Shown here piece by piece: positions 27,798 to 37,162 of a stretch of 64,000 nt of DNA. This DNA comes from Clostridium fermenticellae (GTDB lineage: Bacteria > Bacillota > Clostridia > Clostridiales > Clostridiaceae), in assembly GCF_003600355.1 (NCBI RefSeq), contig NZ_CP032416.1, positions 2,562,183 to 2,626,182 on the forward strand. The letters are read 5' to 3'. Both the position numbers and the translations under genes were made by a program. Under the pieces are notes generated by a model, which ran no database searches, was not told the DNA's origin, and saw only the letters and a program-made list of their open reading frames with translations. Every line of letters starts with the position of its first letter. The first letter of the stretch is position 1.

Positions 27798-28145
27798 CTA
27801 ATCTTTGAACTTACCATTTTTAATCATCCATGGAAATATTTTTTTATTCATTATTTCAGCCAAAATAAAAACTGATATTGTTCCTCCAAACATCATATAG
27901 AAATTATCCTTGTATGCTCCTAAAATTGAAATTAGAAGTGGAGATAATATAAGAAACAGCATAAATGTTCCCAAGTATTTTTTAGTCTTATAAGCTGATA
28001 AAATAAAAATTAGAATCATAATAATAAATGCACATACCATAACTATTAAAGTTCCATTTTCTCCATACTTATTAGTTGCCCATCTGTTTAACATAGTTCC
28101 AAATAATACTCCATTTATACATATTAATTTCAATTTGTCTTTCAA
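27798..28145 (-). CDS. Putative membrane immunity protein of the orphan Rhs module
   Basis: A 115-residue protein with about four predicted membrane helices: LICINGVLFGTML, TLIVMVCAFIIMILIFILSA, LGTFMLFLILSPLLISILGA and FGGTISVFILAEIM. It starts five bases after the stop of the orphan toxin module at 28151-28942. That order, toxin tip then small membrane protein, is the classic toxin-immunity arrangement of polymorphic toxin loci. A decayed relative is at 27014-27200. I do not recognise a named family; immunity is inferred from context and topology. Confidence 0.6.
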   Translation of the reverse strand: MKDKLKLICINGVLFGTMLNRWATNKYGENGTLIVMVCAFIIMILIFILSAYKTKKYLGTFMLFLILSPLLISILGAYKDNFYMMFGGTISVFILAEIMNKKIFPWMIKNGKFKD

Positions 28146-28150
28146 AATTA

Positions 28151-28942
28151 CTACCTCCCGTAGTGGCGTTTCTCTATTTTATCTTTATACTTGTCAATTT
28201 GCTCTCCAATAAAAATACTTAATACAAAACCTCCAGCTTCAACAGCAGCTTCTGGAAGAAATGAGGCTATAATAGATGCTCCAATAGCTTTAGTCATTAA
28301 ATTTCCTGCTATTGCACCTCCTGCACCTGACAATGAATCTGCAAATGCACTGAAATACTCTTTTCCACTCAAATCTCCAATTACATCATCAGTCGTAAAG
28401 ATTGCAGTCCCCGTATATTGAGACGCATGACTTATAATACTGCGTGATAGTGTTGCTGGTTTTTTTATTGCCATAGTCACGCCATGTTCACTTGGTGTCC
28501 ATCCTGTAATAGTCCTTTTTATGGCTCTATTTGCTATATATCCTGATCCTCCGTCAATTAATCCCGAAGCAGTATTTGAAGCCCATGATGAAAGTTTTGT
28601 TATTCTATTGTGTATACTCGATGCAACCTTTCTCACGGTAACCTTTACCTGTGCCACTTTCTTTGACACATATGCTTTTGCCTTGGTCACAACATTTACA
28701 ACTTTCCTGTAAACTGCCGTCACATGTCTTTTCACTGCAGCTGCCGCCCTGCTCAGCCATCCAGGTAAACATCCACTCGGATCTGTCATATTAACAGGGT
28801 TATTCATCGAATATGCAAATACATTATGGGATAACAATACTCCTGTACCTCCTGCCGCAGCATCTGCATTTATATACCTTCCCCACTCAGGGTTATAGTA
28901 TCTTGAGTTTAAGTAATAAAGCCCGGTTTCATTATCATTCAT
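28151..28942 (-). CDS. Orphan Rhs C-terminal toxin module
   Basis: A 263-residue frame. Residues 1-57 repeat the Rhs core end of the large gene: NETGLYYLNSRYYNPEWGRY through NNPVNMTDPSG. The next 50 or so residues (WLSRAAAAVKRHVTAVYRKV onward) are also shared. After about residue 108 the sequence is unique, with SGLIDGGSGYIANRAIKR, GEYF/SAFADSLSGAGGAIAGN-like small-residue stretches and a hydrophobic C-terminal part containing AIGASIIASFLPEAAVEAGG. No ribosome binding site precedes ATG 28942, and a terminator lies just upstream, so it is probably silent until recombined into the main rhs gene. The toxin activity is not recognisable. Confidence 0.72.
   Translation of the reverse strand: MNDNETGLYYLNSRYYNPEWGRYINADAAAGGTGVLLSHNVFAYSMNNPVNMTDPSGCLPGWLSRAAAAVKRHVTAVYRKVVNVVTKAKAYVSKKVAQVKVTVRKVASSIHNRITKLSSWASNTASGLIDGGSGYIANRAIKRTITGWTPSEHGVTMAIKKPATLSRSIISHASQYTGTAIFTTDDVIGDLSGKEYFSAFADSLSGAGGAIAGNLMTKAIGASIIASFLPEAAVEAGGFVLSIFIGEQIDKYKDKIEKRHYGR
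28625..28938. repeat. Rhs cassette homology block, orphan copy
   Basis: About 311 bases nearly identical to 29974-30286. I count about a dozen mismatches by eye. Direct orientation relative to the main gene makes it a substrate for homologous recombination that would swap toxin tips. Confidence 0.85.
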
Positions 28943-28968
28943 ATATTAATTTTTATAAATAGAAAGAA

Positions 28969-29012
28969 GAAACTATAGAAACCCATATATAAATTTCTAT
29001 AGTTTTTTCTTA
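28969..29012 (-). terminator. Terminator after the main Rhs immunity gene
   Basis: AAGAAACTATAGAAA pairs with TTTCTATAGTTTTTTCTT apart from small bulges, about 110 bases downstream of the immunity stop. It separates the main rhs transcript from the orphan module. Confidence 0.6.
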
Positions 29013-29120
29013 CCTTTACCATTACCTTATTATTTAAAATAATGATGATGAAAGGCATATATTGATACTATTACCTTTTATCTTTACAATCTCTATTTAA
29101 AATATATATTCATTTGTTTT

Positions 29121-29489
29121 TCATTTATTATTTTTATGCTTATAAATTCCATCAGCAATAGTTACTACTGTGAAACTTATATTAAGAATTATTATTATAA
29201 TCAATATTACTATTTTATACTGTTGTGAACGCTGAGAATGATCATCTGGTATAATGCATAACACCATTACAGAAATCATTAATAATGCTACTATCACCAC
29301 CTGTACAATTAAATACTTACGTTCTATTTTATTTCCTTTAAACCTATATACATAAACAAATATTAATATACCAACAATAATAAAAAATTCTGTCTTAAAG
29401 TCGACAAGTATCTCACCTGCAAATGTAGACCTTATGATATAAAGTACCAAAAGACCTATCGCAATCGGTCTACTATTATCTTTTCGCAT
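29121..29489 (-). CDS. Putative membrane immunity protein of the main Rhs toxin
   Basis: A 122-residue protein with four predicted membrane helices: PIAIGLLVLYIIRSTFAGEI, FFIIVGILIFVYVYRF, LIVQVVIVALLMISVMVLCI and IVILIIIIILNISFTVVTIA. Start ATG 29489 follows GGAGG; the GTG four codons earlier overlaps that site. It begins 28 bases after the rhs stop and shows no obvious sequence similarity to the 115-residue orphan partner, as expected for tip-specific immunity. The role is inferred from position and topology. Confidence 0.62.
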   Translation of the reverse strand: MRKDNSRPIAIGLLVLYIIRSTFAGEILVDFKTEFFIIVGILIFVYVYRFKGNKIERKYLIVQVVIVALLMISVMVLCIIPDDHSQRSQQYKIVILIIIIILNISFTVVTIADGIYKHKNNK

Positions 29490-29517
29490 ATATGCCTCCA
29501 CTGCATTTGTATTTTAA

Positions 29518-32500
29518 TTAATCATTTTTCCAGATTAAATTTTTTGCAATTTCTGCAGCTGTCCCAAAAATCATTGCACTTCCAACAGCCACTCCTACTG
29601 GATTAGACCATCCAATAGCAATTGTCACTGCAGCAGCTGATATATCCAAAGCACCTCGTCCAATTGCTTCAGTAGAAGTATATCCGCTATGAAAATCTTC
29701 CCATACAGAATCAACAGTCATAGCTCCACCAATTACACCAATTCTTTCAATTTGACCAATGCCTCTCAAAAATGATGCACCTTTCACTGGTGCCAAAATT
29801 TCCTGTCCGGCACGTCTTAAGGATCTATTAGTTACTATTGGTATATAATCACGAACTCCCTTTAATGCTGAACTAGCTTTACCTTCTGCCCATGTAGCCG
29901 CAGTACTTTTTCCAACATTTCTTACCTGACTACTTGTCAAACTATGATATGCTGATTTAACATTTGCTACTATCTTCCTCACGGTAATCTTTACCTGTGC
30001 CACTTTCTTTGACACATATGCTTTTGCCTTGGTCACAACATTTACAACTTTCCTGTAAACTGCCGTCACATGTCTTTTCACTGCAGCTGCCGCCCTGCTG
30101 AGCCATCGAGGTAAGCAGCCACTCGGGTCTGTCATATTGACAGGGTTATTCATCGAATATGCAAATACGTTATGGGATAATAATACTCCTGTACCCCCTG
30201 CCGCAGCATCTGCATTTATATACCTTCCCCACTCAGGGTTATAGTATCTGGAGTTTAAGTAATAAAGCCCGGTTTCATTATCATATCTATATCCCCTGTA
30301 TCTATAAGGATTTTTATATCCGGCATGTGCCGTATCACCTGTTATATCAACTCCGTCTGCATCCTTAATACTTATAAGCCTGCCCCAGGTATCATAAACA
30401 TAACTTACTACCTGTGCGGTAGTATTATCAAACAGCCCTATTATATCCCCCTGGACGTTTCTTATATAGTAGTATTCTTCTCCATTTAAATTCATGCTTA
30501 TTAAGTTGTCCTGGCTATCATAAGTATAGTATATCCTATCTGAACCATTATCTTCAAAGGTAATTTTATCCTGTGCAAGATAATACTTTGTGGTAACTCC
30601 ATTTACACTTTTCTCTGTCCTTATTCCCGAATCATTATATTTATATACTATATCTTTTCCATTTCCAGATATTGATTTCAGCTGTCTTCCCTCTTCCCAT
30701 TCACAGCTGCAGCCATTATAGGTCTTGAGGTTCCCTATTTCATCATACGTTATCTGTTTTCCATTATAATTTATCATCTTATCTTTCCAGACACTATCAT
30801 AGCTATAAGTTATAGTTGTTCCATTTCCACCTGATCCGCGGGGTATTTCCACCTTACTCTTTATATTTCCGCCCTCATCATAGGTGTAAGTTATTTTTTT
30901 GTTTAGTGCATCGTTGTCTTCCTCAACTAATTCATTTAATTCGTTATAGTAATATGATATATTTTCCCTCTCTCCCGAGAAAACAGATACTTCTGAAATG
31001 TTTACTATATTTCCATTCTCATCATACTTATAGTTTATAGGGTGGTCTTTATTTTGTATGGTGGTTATCCTGTCTGTTGTCGAATGCAGTTTACTCCCGG
31101 ATTCATGACTGTAGTAAACATCAAAATTTTTAAGCCCTATGCTGGTTATCTTTTTTGACAGACTCCCGAGCCTCGTATCATATTCATATTTTACCCTGCT
31201 CCCGTGATACATTTTGAGTACTTCCGGATCTGTTAGTTCTTTTGGGGTAAAACTAAATCTCTTTACAAGCCCCTTTAATATATAGTCCCCGCTTATATTG
31301 CTCCCGACTGCCGTCTTAACTCCCGTAAAATCTCTAAAGTCTGCCGCAGCCACATCTTTTTTGTAGGCCTTTCCATTTAAATATAAGCTGCAGTGTAAGT
31401 TTACTTCATCAAATGCCCATACTACCGCCGTAAAATACCACTGATTTGGTATTAATTCCTCCTCAGTTGTTATTACACTTTTAAAATTGCTTGAACTGTC
31501 CATTATACCTAAGTTGAGCTTGTTATTATCGTCTACATACACATTTAAAAGGTTTCTATCTGTTCCTTCATTTGCAATTATTAGCCTCGAACCTCTTCCC
31601 CCCGAGCTTATATTTGCCCAGGCTGTCATAGTTCCATTATTTCTGCTTATTCCAAGGTCATATACAACCTTTGTCCCCGGATAAGCATAAAGTACGGATT
31701 TTCCATCTTCATCTATTCCATACACGGCATTTTGCTCTACTGGCAGTGTCCCTTTACTTCCCGTGGCATCTCCCATAAACGGGAAGTATTCTGCATCCTC
31801 ATTGTCATCTATGCCGTCACCATATAGTACCTGTGTTGGTTTGTCATCCCCGTCATATTCATACCTGGTTTCATACAGTTTCCCATTGATTTTCTGATAT
31901 ATTCCCGTTTCATTGTCCTCTTTGTCCCTTGAAAATTTAGTATAGTTTATATTATTTGGATTTTCCGGGTCCAGTTCTTCTATTCTCACTAATCTGTCCG
32001 ATAAATCATAGATATATCTGTAATTTTTGTTATTGACTTTATCTTCGTGATAGGCAAGGTTCTCATTTCCATCATATTTATAGATATACCTTGTTTCACC
32101 CATGAATCTCCTTGCAATTATCCTGTCTAAATTGTCATACTCCAGAGATACACTTTGGTTGTTGCCATATGTTGAATCGAGGAGATTTCCTGTGGATCTG
32201 TCAAAATTGTTGGCTACCAAATTTTGATCTCCCACATAAACTTTGCTGTTGTTTCCAAGGGCGTCATATTCAAATTTATAGTTAAAACCATTATGAGTTA
32301 TGGTTTCTATCCTGTCATCTTTATAACTGTAACTATTTGTTACGATATTTCCCGTATCCTCCGGCATGGATCTATTATAAAGCAGTTTTATATCCCCGTC
32401 TGAAAGTGCATTTCTGCTGTAAGCAAAGCTTTCTATAAATCCGTTCAATTCATATTTGCTATATACGTTACTACCAGCTGCCGTTATTACACCTGTAAAA

Positions 32501-35500
32501 TCTCTAAAGTCACCTGACGAACCGGTATAAATTTTGTCATTTATATACAAAGTGCAGTTTAAAGTACCGGTATAATTTGACTGGTTCACTGTCCACTGCC
32601 ATTTTAAAGCTGTAAAATACCAGGTATCAGTTGAAATTGTCAAATCATCTGCAGTAATAATATTCTGGGTGCTACCGTCACCTTTTAAAGAATTCAGTAC
32701 CATTTTATTATCATCATTTATATAAAGGTTAAATAAAACTGTGGCATTTTCATTAGAAAAGATTATTCTCGTGCCACTGCCTTTTGTATTAAACCATACT
32801 GCCATAGTTCCCGATTTTTTATCCAGTCCTAAATCATAGTACAGTTTTGAACTTGTACGTGTCCCCGGGCTGTACGGTGTGCATATATTATTTTCCTCCA
32901 GCTGTACTGAATCAAATCTAATTTTATTGCTGTCCCTTACGGCACTCCTTAATATAACATAGAAACTCTTTGTCCCTGCCGGGAGAGTTAAGAAATTATT
33001 TATTCTTATCCACTCATTTGGATCTATTGGTTTTTCATAGTTTTGATATCCACCTGTAATTTCAAGGCCATTACTATCCAGACACATTACACCGAGTCTA
33101 GGATTGTCAGTACCAATCCTTTTTGCATATGCACTTAAGGTATAAGTTTTCGGGCTGGTTAGCGCTGTTTCAAAGGTGATTACCTGATAGGCAACTGAAT
33201 TAGTTGCACTTCCATTCGTAAGACCATCTGAATCATAACATTCAAGGCAGCTGCTCCCGTTAACACCATCTGAAACAATCCTCCATTTTCCTGTGGAGTT
33301 ATCCCAATCTGACAACTGCCACAAGTTAGTTCCATCTTCAAAAGAGGAATTTGTAAGCAAATTTATTCCCGCGTCAAAGGATGCAAATGCTGTTTTTCCA
33401 CTGTCGTCCTTATCAAATACTGCATTTTCCTCTAAAGTCTTTGTTCCCTTGCTGCCTTCAGTATTCGTGTTTAATGGAAATTTCTCTAAGTTTCTGCTCC
33501 CGGGATCCAGCAAAAACTTTGATGTACTAACAAGCCTATCCATATCATCATGATTATAAGTGATTTTGTTTCCCTTAGGATCTGTAACCCCAAGTAGCAA
33601 ATCTTTCTTTTCATCATAATGATTTATTACCGAACTATCTTTTCCATCTGTAACAGACTTGGTATAGTTCCCACTTATACTGTAACTTGCGGTAGACTGC
33701 ATAAAAAGCGAATTGTCTCCATCCGTTTTGCCTGCTGTAGATGTAAGGACATTTCCACTACTGTCATAGGTAAAAGTATATGGTATCTGCATTGCCGAAA
33801 TTGCTTTTGTTACATTACGTTTGCTGTCATATTCATATTTAAAAGTTCCGCTCGTCGGCATGGTGGCTTTTATAAGGTCATTGTCATCATTGTATTCAAA
33901 GCTGCTCTTCTGTTTTGCTAAACTTGCGGCAGAAACTATATTTCCCCTGTCATCATAACTATAGCTCTCTCCATATTCTTCTTTATAGAACTGAACATTT
34001 GTAAAGTATGCCGCATTTAAGTTATTGTAATATTCCATATACAGAGAGACCTTTTTATAGTCATTTTTAGCCACTATAATATTTGATACATACTGCCAGG
34101 TATTTAAATCTTCATTAAAGGATACTAAAAACCAGTCAGTCCCTGTATCATCTGTTTTCTTAAGTCCTACCTCAAGAGAAAATCTTCTTACTTTGTCTAT
34201 GTCTAAGTTAGGATCATTTAAAGGTACCGAATCTCCCTTTGCCCATGCTGATGCTATAAAACTGTCACCTGTTTTGCCTGACATAGTAAATTCCTGCAGT
34301 AAATATTTTTGCTTTCCACTCCCGCCAATTATCTCATATGCCTTTCCATTATCGGTATTAACTACCCTGTCATTGTTATCTGATTGAGAATCCTTTGTCC
34401 ACCCTGGAGGAGTTACCTCATCATATGAAAAATCCGCATTTTCTATGAGGTTATATCTGCTTGGGATATCTCCGTCCTCAAGCTGCAAACAATCTAAATA
34501 CACAGTACCTGTTTCTTCTATTATTCCGGCTGAAATACTTACAGTAGAAAGATCTGTATCATATGGAAGTACAAACTTCAATTCCTGCCTTACCCAGTCA
34601 TTACTTCCCTGGATATACATATTGCCCTCTATTGTATTATAATTTCCTGAAGTATCCTGATATACTACAAATAAACCGGCACCCTTATTATTCACCTTCG
34701 TAATATCCATTGTCTTAATATAGGCTGAGAAAACATAGTCTTTTCCCCTGCTCAAGCTAGTTACATACTGCCTATAAAAATCCCTGCTGCTTATATCATT
34801 CTTTACTATTTTTAAACTTCTCTGTCCTATATAAGCTTCTTCTGTAGTAAAAGATGCATTTATTTCTTTTCCTTCAAAATTTCCCGGTGTCCAGTCAGAA
34901 TTTTCTTTTTCTGCCCCGTGATTTTTTAAATAATTTTTAGTAAATTTCTGCATCTTCGATGTCAAGTTTAATTTATTATATAGATTTGGGGCTGTTTTAT
35001 CATATTTATTGCTGTTATAATACTTATATACCTCCGCGCTTCCACTATTATCTTGTATACTTGCCGTAGTTCCGTAATCAGTAAATTGATATATATTCTT
35101 CCTGCCTTTTGCATCTGTGAATGTGGTTGTATTGTAATTATATTCAATTCCAAGTCTTCTCCCTGCTATTCCATCTGTACCGAATTCTTCTATTCCCGAT
35201 ATTCTGTATGGGGCTTCAGTATAATATGAATAATTCAGCATGTAATTATCATAATTTACTGCCTCAATTAAATTATTATTATTGTCATAGTAAAAAACAG
35301 AGTATTTCCCGTCGGGGTAAGTTATTTTAGACAGCTGTATTCCATTGTAGGCAAAACTGGTCCTTCTCCCGCCTGGATCTATAATTCCAACAAGATATCC
35401 ATTGCTTAATACATCCAGGGTGGTTACCCTACCTGCGCCGTCTGTAATTTTCTTTAATATGACTCCATCATAACTAAGTGTTATGGTATTATCATTTTTA

Positions 35501-36633
35501 TCTTTTATTTTATACAAATATCCTCCCGGGACAAATTCTAAAGTTCCCCCGTTCTTATCCTTTATAATATAACTGTTATCTGAATTTTTGGTAAAAGTCA
35601 AATCCGATCCAAGCTGCTCTTTATACGTCGCTGTGGATGCATCATAATAAAAATAGTGTTTAGTTCCATCTTCATCTGTATACACATAAAACTCGCCTTC
35701 ACCTATTGTTACAAAATCAACCTTCTGATTTAAATTTAATCTCCACCCAAGACCGTACCCCCTGCTGCTGTTTCTATCATTGCTGTTGAATATATGGTTT
35801 AAGGTCAGGGGCATTTTATTTCCATCCATAGCTAAATCATTATGCACAAATATTAAATTTCCATTATAGTCATTAACATATCCTGTTCCTGCCCTTCCTG
35901 CAGTTTGATTGTGAAATGTCCAGTAATCTTCAAGTCCCGAATTATTTATATAATCTATCCTTATTCTAGGTCTTGCTTCCGCAAGATGGTTTCCATATTC
36001 ATCATATTCACTTACATTTGAGGATAAAAATTGATTGTATCCCACAGTTTCATCACTGTTTTTGAGCATTATTCCATAGTTTACACCAGAAGAAAGCCAT
36101 TCTTTTACTACCCTTGTCACGTCCCAGGTCATAGGTTCTCCCCAGTCGCCTTTAACCAAATTATAATCCTGAATCTTACTGTCATCTATGGAAGGTACAT
36201 TATTCCAAGTTATACTTAAATCACTCCAGTCGTTTAAAACCTTGTGCACATTAATCTGGCAGGCATTATCGTTTTGCCCGGCCAACCATAGATCTAAATA
36301 TCCTGCAATCACCATATCTCCAGTCGTTAGCTTGTCCGTTGGAAGCTTAAATCTAATATAGCTCCTTGTAACTCCGGAATAAGTATCATTTCCTACTTTC
36401 AGAATAACATCACCTGTATAATTTGTAGTTGGTGCTGCCGAAGATACATAACTGTCAAAAATACTTTCTTTATTCTGTTCTGTTATTACCGTTGGATCAA
36501 TGACTATAGGATATTCTCTTTCTTCATCCTCCAACCAATTAGAATCCGGTATTAAAGTTAAAATGTAGGAGTCATTTTCCCCATCTAATATTAATTTGAT
36601 TTTCTTACTTAATTTCTTGTTTTTATCATACAT
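29518..36633 (-). CDS. Giant Rhs/YD-repeat (WapA-like) polymorphic toxin, 5' end broken
   Basis: The open frame encodes 2371 residues from ATG 36633, and the same frame stays open to 36867. Domains in order: a DNRLRE domain (about 58-231, VRSYIRFKLP-like pattern, NDWSDLSITWNNVPSID); the start of the YD shell; carbohydrate-binding-like modules (about 570-900, YIGQRSLKIVKN, VFSAYIKTMD); YD repeats (YDSSGNVLTST, YDNLDRIIARR, YDENGNIVNIS); two LamG-like domains (near 1278 and 1674) inserted in the shell; then the conserved core end PYRYRGYRYDNETGLYYLNS and NPVNMTDPSG at about 2114-2172. The last 199 residues are the variable tip, with a small-residue hydrophobic tail AIGWSNPVGVAVGSAMIFGT. B. subtilis WapA is the best-known relative (contact-dependent toxin). 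No signal peptide is seen, and the true N terminus is separated by a frame break. Confidence 0.85.
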   Translation of the reverse strand: MYDKNKKLSKKIKLILDGENDSYILTLIPDSNWLEDEEREYPIVIDPTVITEQNKESIFDSYVSSAAPTTNYTGDVILKVGNDTYSGVTRSYIRFKLPTDKLTTGDMVIAGYLDLWLAGQNDNACQINVHKVLNDWSDLSITWNNVPSIDDSKIQDYNLVKGDWGEPMTWDVTRVVKEWLSSGVNYGIMLKNSDETVGYNQFLSSNVSEYDEYGNHLAEARPRIRIDYINNSGLEDYWTFHNQTAGRAGTGYVNDYNGNLIFVHNDLAMDGNKMPLTLNHIFNSNDRNSSRGYGLGWRLNLNQKVDFVTIGEGEFYVYTDEDGTKHYFYYDASTATYKEQLGSDLTFTKNSDNSYIIKDKNGGTLEFVPGGYLYKIKDKNDNTITLSYDGVILKKITDGAGRVTTLDVLSNGYLVGIIDPGGRRTSFAYNGIQLSKITYPDGKYSVFYYDNNNNLIEAVNYDNYMLNYSYYTEAPYRISGIEEFGTDGIAGRRLGIEYNYNTTTFTDAKGRKNIYQFTDYGTTASIQDNSGSAEVYKYYNSNKYDKTAPNLYNKLNLTSKMQKFTKNYLKNHGAEKENSDWTPGNFEGKEINASFTTEEAYIGQRSLKIVKNDISSRDFYRQYVTSLSRGKDYVFSAYIKTMDITKVNNKGAGLFVVYQDTSGNYNTIEGNMYIQGSNDWVRQELKFVLPYDTDLSTVSISAGIIEETGTVYLDCLQLEDGDIPSRYNLIENADFSYDEVTPPGWTKDSQSDNNDRVVNTDNGKAYEIIGGSGKQKYLLQEFTMSGKTGDSFIASAWAKGDSVPLNDPNLDIDKVRRFSLEVGLKKTDDTGTDWFLVSFNEDLNTWQYVSNIIVAKNDYKKVSLYMEYYNNLNAAYFTNVQFYKEEYGESYSYDDRGNIVSAASLAKQKSSFEYNDDNDLIKATMPTSGTFKYEYDSKRNVTKAISAMQIPYTFTYDSSGNVLTSTAGKTDGDNSLFMQSTASYSISGNYTKSVTDGKDSSVINHYDEKKDLLLGVTDPKGNKITYNHDDMDRLVSTSKFLLDPGSRNLEKFPLNTNTEGSKGTKTLEENAVFDKDDSGKTAFASFDAGINLLTNSSFEDGTNLWQLSDWDNSTGKWRIVSDGVNGSSCLECYDSDGLTNGSATNSVAYQVITFETALTSPKTYTLSAYAKRIGTDNPRLGVMCLDSNGLEITGGYQNYEKPIDPNEWIRINNFLTLPAGTKSFYVILRSAVRDSNKIRFDSVQLEENNICTPYSPGTRTSSKLYYDLGLDKKSGTMAVWFNTKGSGTRIIFSNENATVLFNLYINDDNKMVLNSLKGDGSTQNIITADDLTISTDTWYFTALKWQWTVNQSNYTGTLNCTLYINDKIYTGSSGDFRDFTGVITAAGSNVYSKYELNGFIESFAYSRNALSDGDIKLLYNRSMPEDTGNIVTNSYSYKDDRIETITHNGFNYKFEYDALGNNSKVYVGDQNLVANNFDRSTGNLLDSTYGNNQSVSLEYDNLDRIIARRFMGETRYIYKYDGNENLAYHEDKVNNKNYRYIYDLSDRLVRIEELDPENPNNINYTKFSRDKEDNETGIYQKINGKLYETRYEYDGDDKPTQVLYGDGIDDNEDAEYFPFMGDATGSKGTLPVEQNAVYGIDEDGKSVLYAYPGTKVVYDLGISRNNGTMTAWANISSGGRGSRLIIANEGTDRNLLNVYVDDNNKLNLGIMDSSSNFKSVITTEEELIPNQWYFTAVVWAFDEVNLHCSLYLNGKAYKKDVAAADFRDFTGVKTAVGSNISGDYILKGLVKRFSFTPKELTDPEVLKMYHGSRVKYEYDTRLGSLSKKITSIGLKNFDVYYSHESGSKLHSTTDRITTIQNKDHPINYKYDENGNIVNISEVSVFSGERENISYYYNELNELVEEDNDALNKKITYTYDEGGNIKSKVEIPRGSGGNGTTITYSYDSVWKDKMINYNGKQITYDEIGNLKTYNGCSCEWEEGRQLKSISGNGKDIVYKYNDSGIRTEKSVNGVTTKYYLAQDKITFEDNGSDRIYYTYDSQDNLISMNLNGEEYYYIRNVQGDIIGLFDNTTAQVVSYVYDTWGRLISIKDADGVDITGDTAHAGYKNPYRYRGYRYDNETGLYYLNSRYYNPEWGRYINADAAAGGTGVLLSHNVFAYSMNNPVNMTDPSGCLPRWLSRAAAAVKRHVTAVYRKVVNVVTKAKAYVSKKVAQVKITVRKIVANVKSAYHSLTSSQVRNVGKSTAATWAEGKASSALKGVRDYIPIVTNRSLRRAGQEILAPVKGASFLRGIGQIERIGVIGGAMTVDSVWEDFHSGYTSTEAIGRGALDISAAAVTIAIGWSNPVGVAVGSAMIFGTAAEIAKNLIWKND
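29974..30286. repeat. Rhs cassette homology block, main-gene copy
   Basis: The segment encoding the Rhs core end plus about 50 tip residues, repeated at 28625-28938. It marks the junction where variable tips can be exchanged. Confidence 0.85.
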
Positions 36634-37034
36634 AGAAGGTGGATTTATTTTGAAAATAATTTTAGAAATATCTTGTTTGTCACAAAATATAATTGAATTG
36701 TCATCTTGAACATGCGGAACCAGATTTTTTGTCCCTAAATTGAATTTAAATTGAAAGTTTTTGATCTCTTCTCTTACTATAATATTTTCTTTAAGAATAT
36801 TGGATTTAAGCTTGTACCGTAAATCTATATCTGGATATACATAAGGGAACTCAACTAATGAATCGGCTCACCATAGATAGCTGATTCAAACGTTAGATCC
36901 TCTTTTAGAAAATGTTTTGTGTACTTGTCCCTCTTTTCCTCAACTTCACCTAAGATTTTTCTTTCTTCCTTTCCCTGTCTGACATAAGCTACGTCTAACT
37001 CGTCTTTAGGCATAACATTTAAACTTTTTTTCAC
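36634..37034 (-). pseudogene. Frame-broken N terminus of the Rhs protein
   Basis: GTG 37034, preceded by AAGGAGGAG, opens a 59-residue frame (VKKSLNVMPKDELDVAYVRQ) ending EKRDKYTKHFLKED and EPIH before a TAG at 36855. In a different frame the homology resumes: DSLVEFPYVYPDIDLRYKL, then KENIIVREEI and INPPSMYDKN, reaching the large ORF without a stop. As far as I recall, related proteins have EPVHY, then IDNSL and a further segment before the YPN/IDLRY part, so a deletion of some tens of codons with frame change is likely. GATTCAT at the joint could be microhomology. The main toxin is therefore either dead or produced from an internal start. Confidence 0.7.
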
Positions 37035-37162
37035 TTTATCTCCTCCTTATAATTCTTATGCTAATAATTTATTCATCATAAAGTTATTTAATGACTAAAA
37101 GTGAAAATTTATTTGTTATGTCAGGAAGGGAAATTAACCTTCGATGTGACAACCATATACAC

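Noticed and set aside
30159-36219. Several plus-strand frames of 60-100 codons inside the Rhs gene
   Set aside because: All are antisense shadows of the YD-repeat coding sequence without ribosome binding sites.
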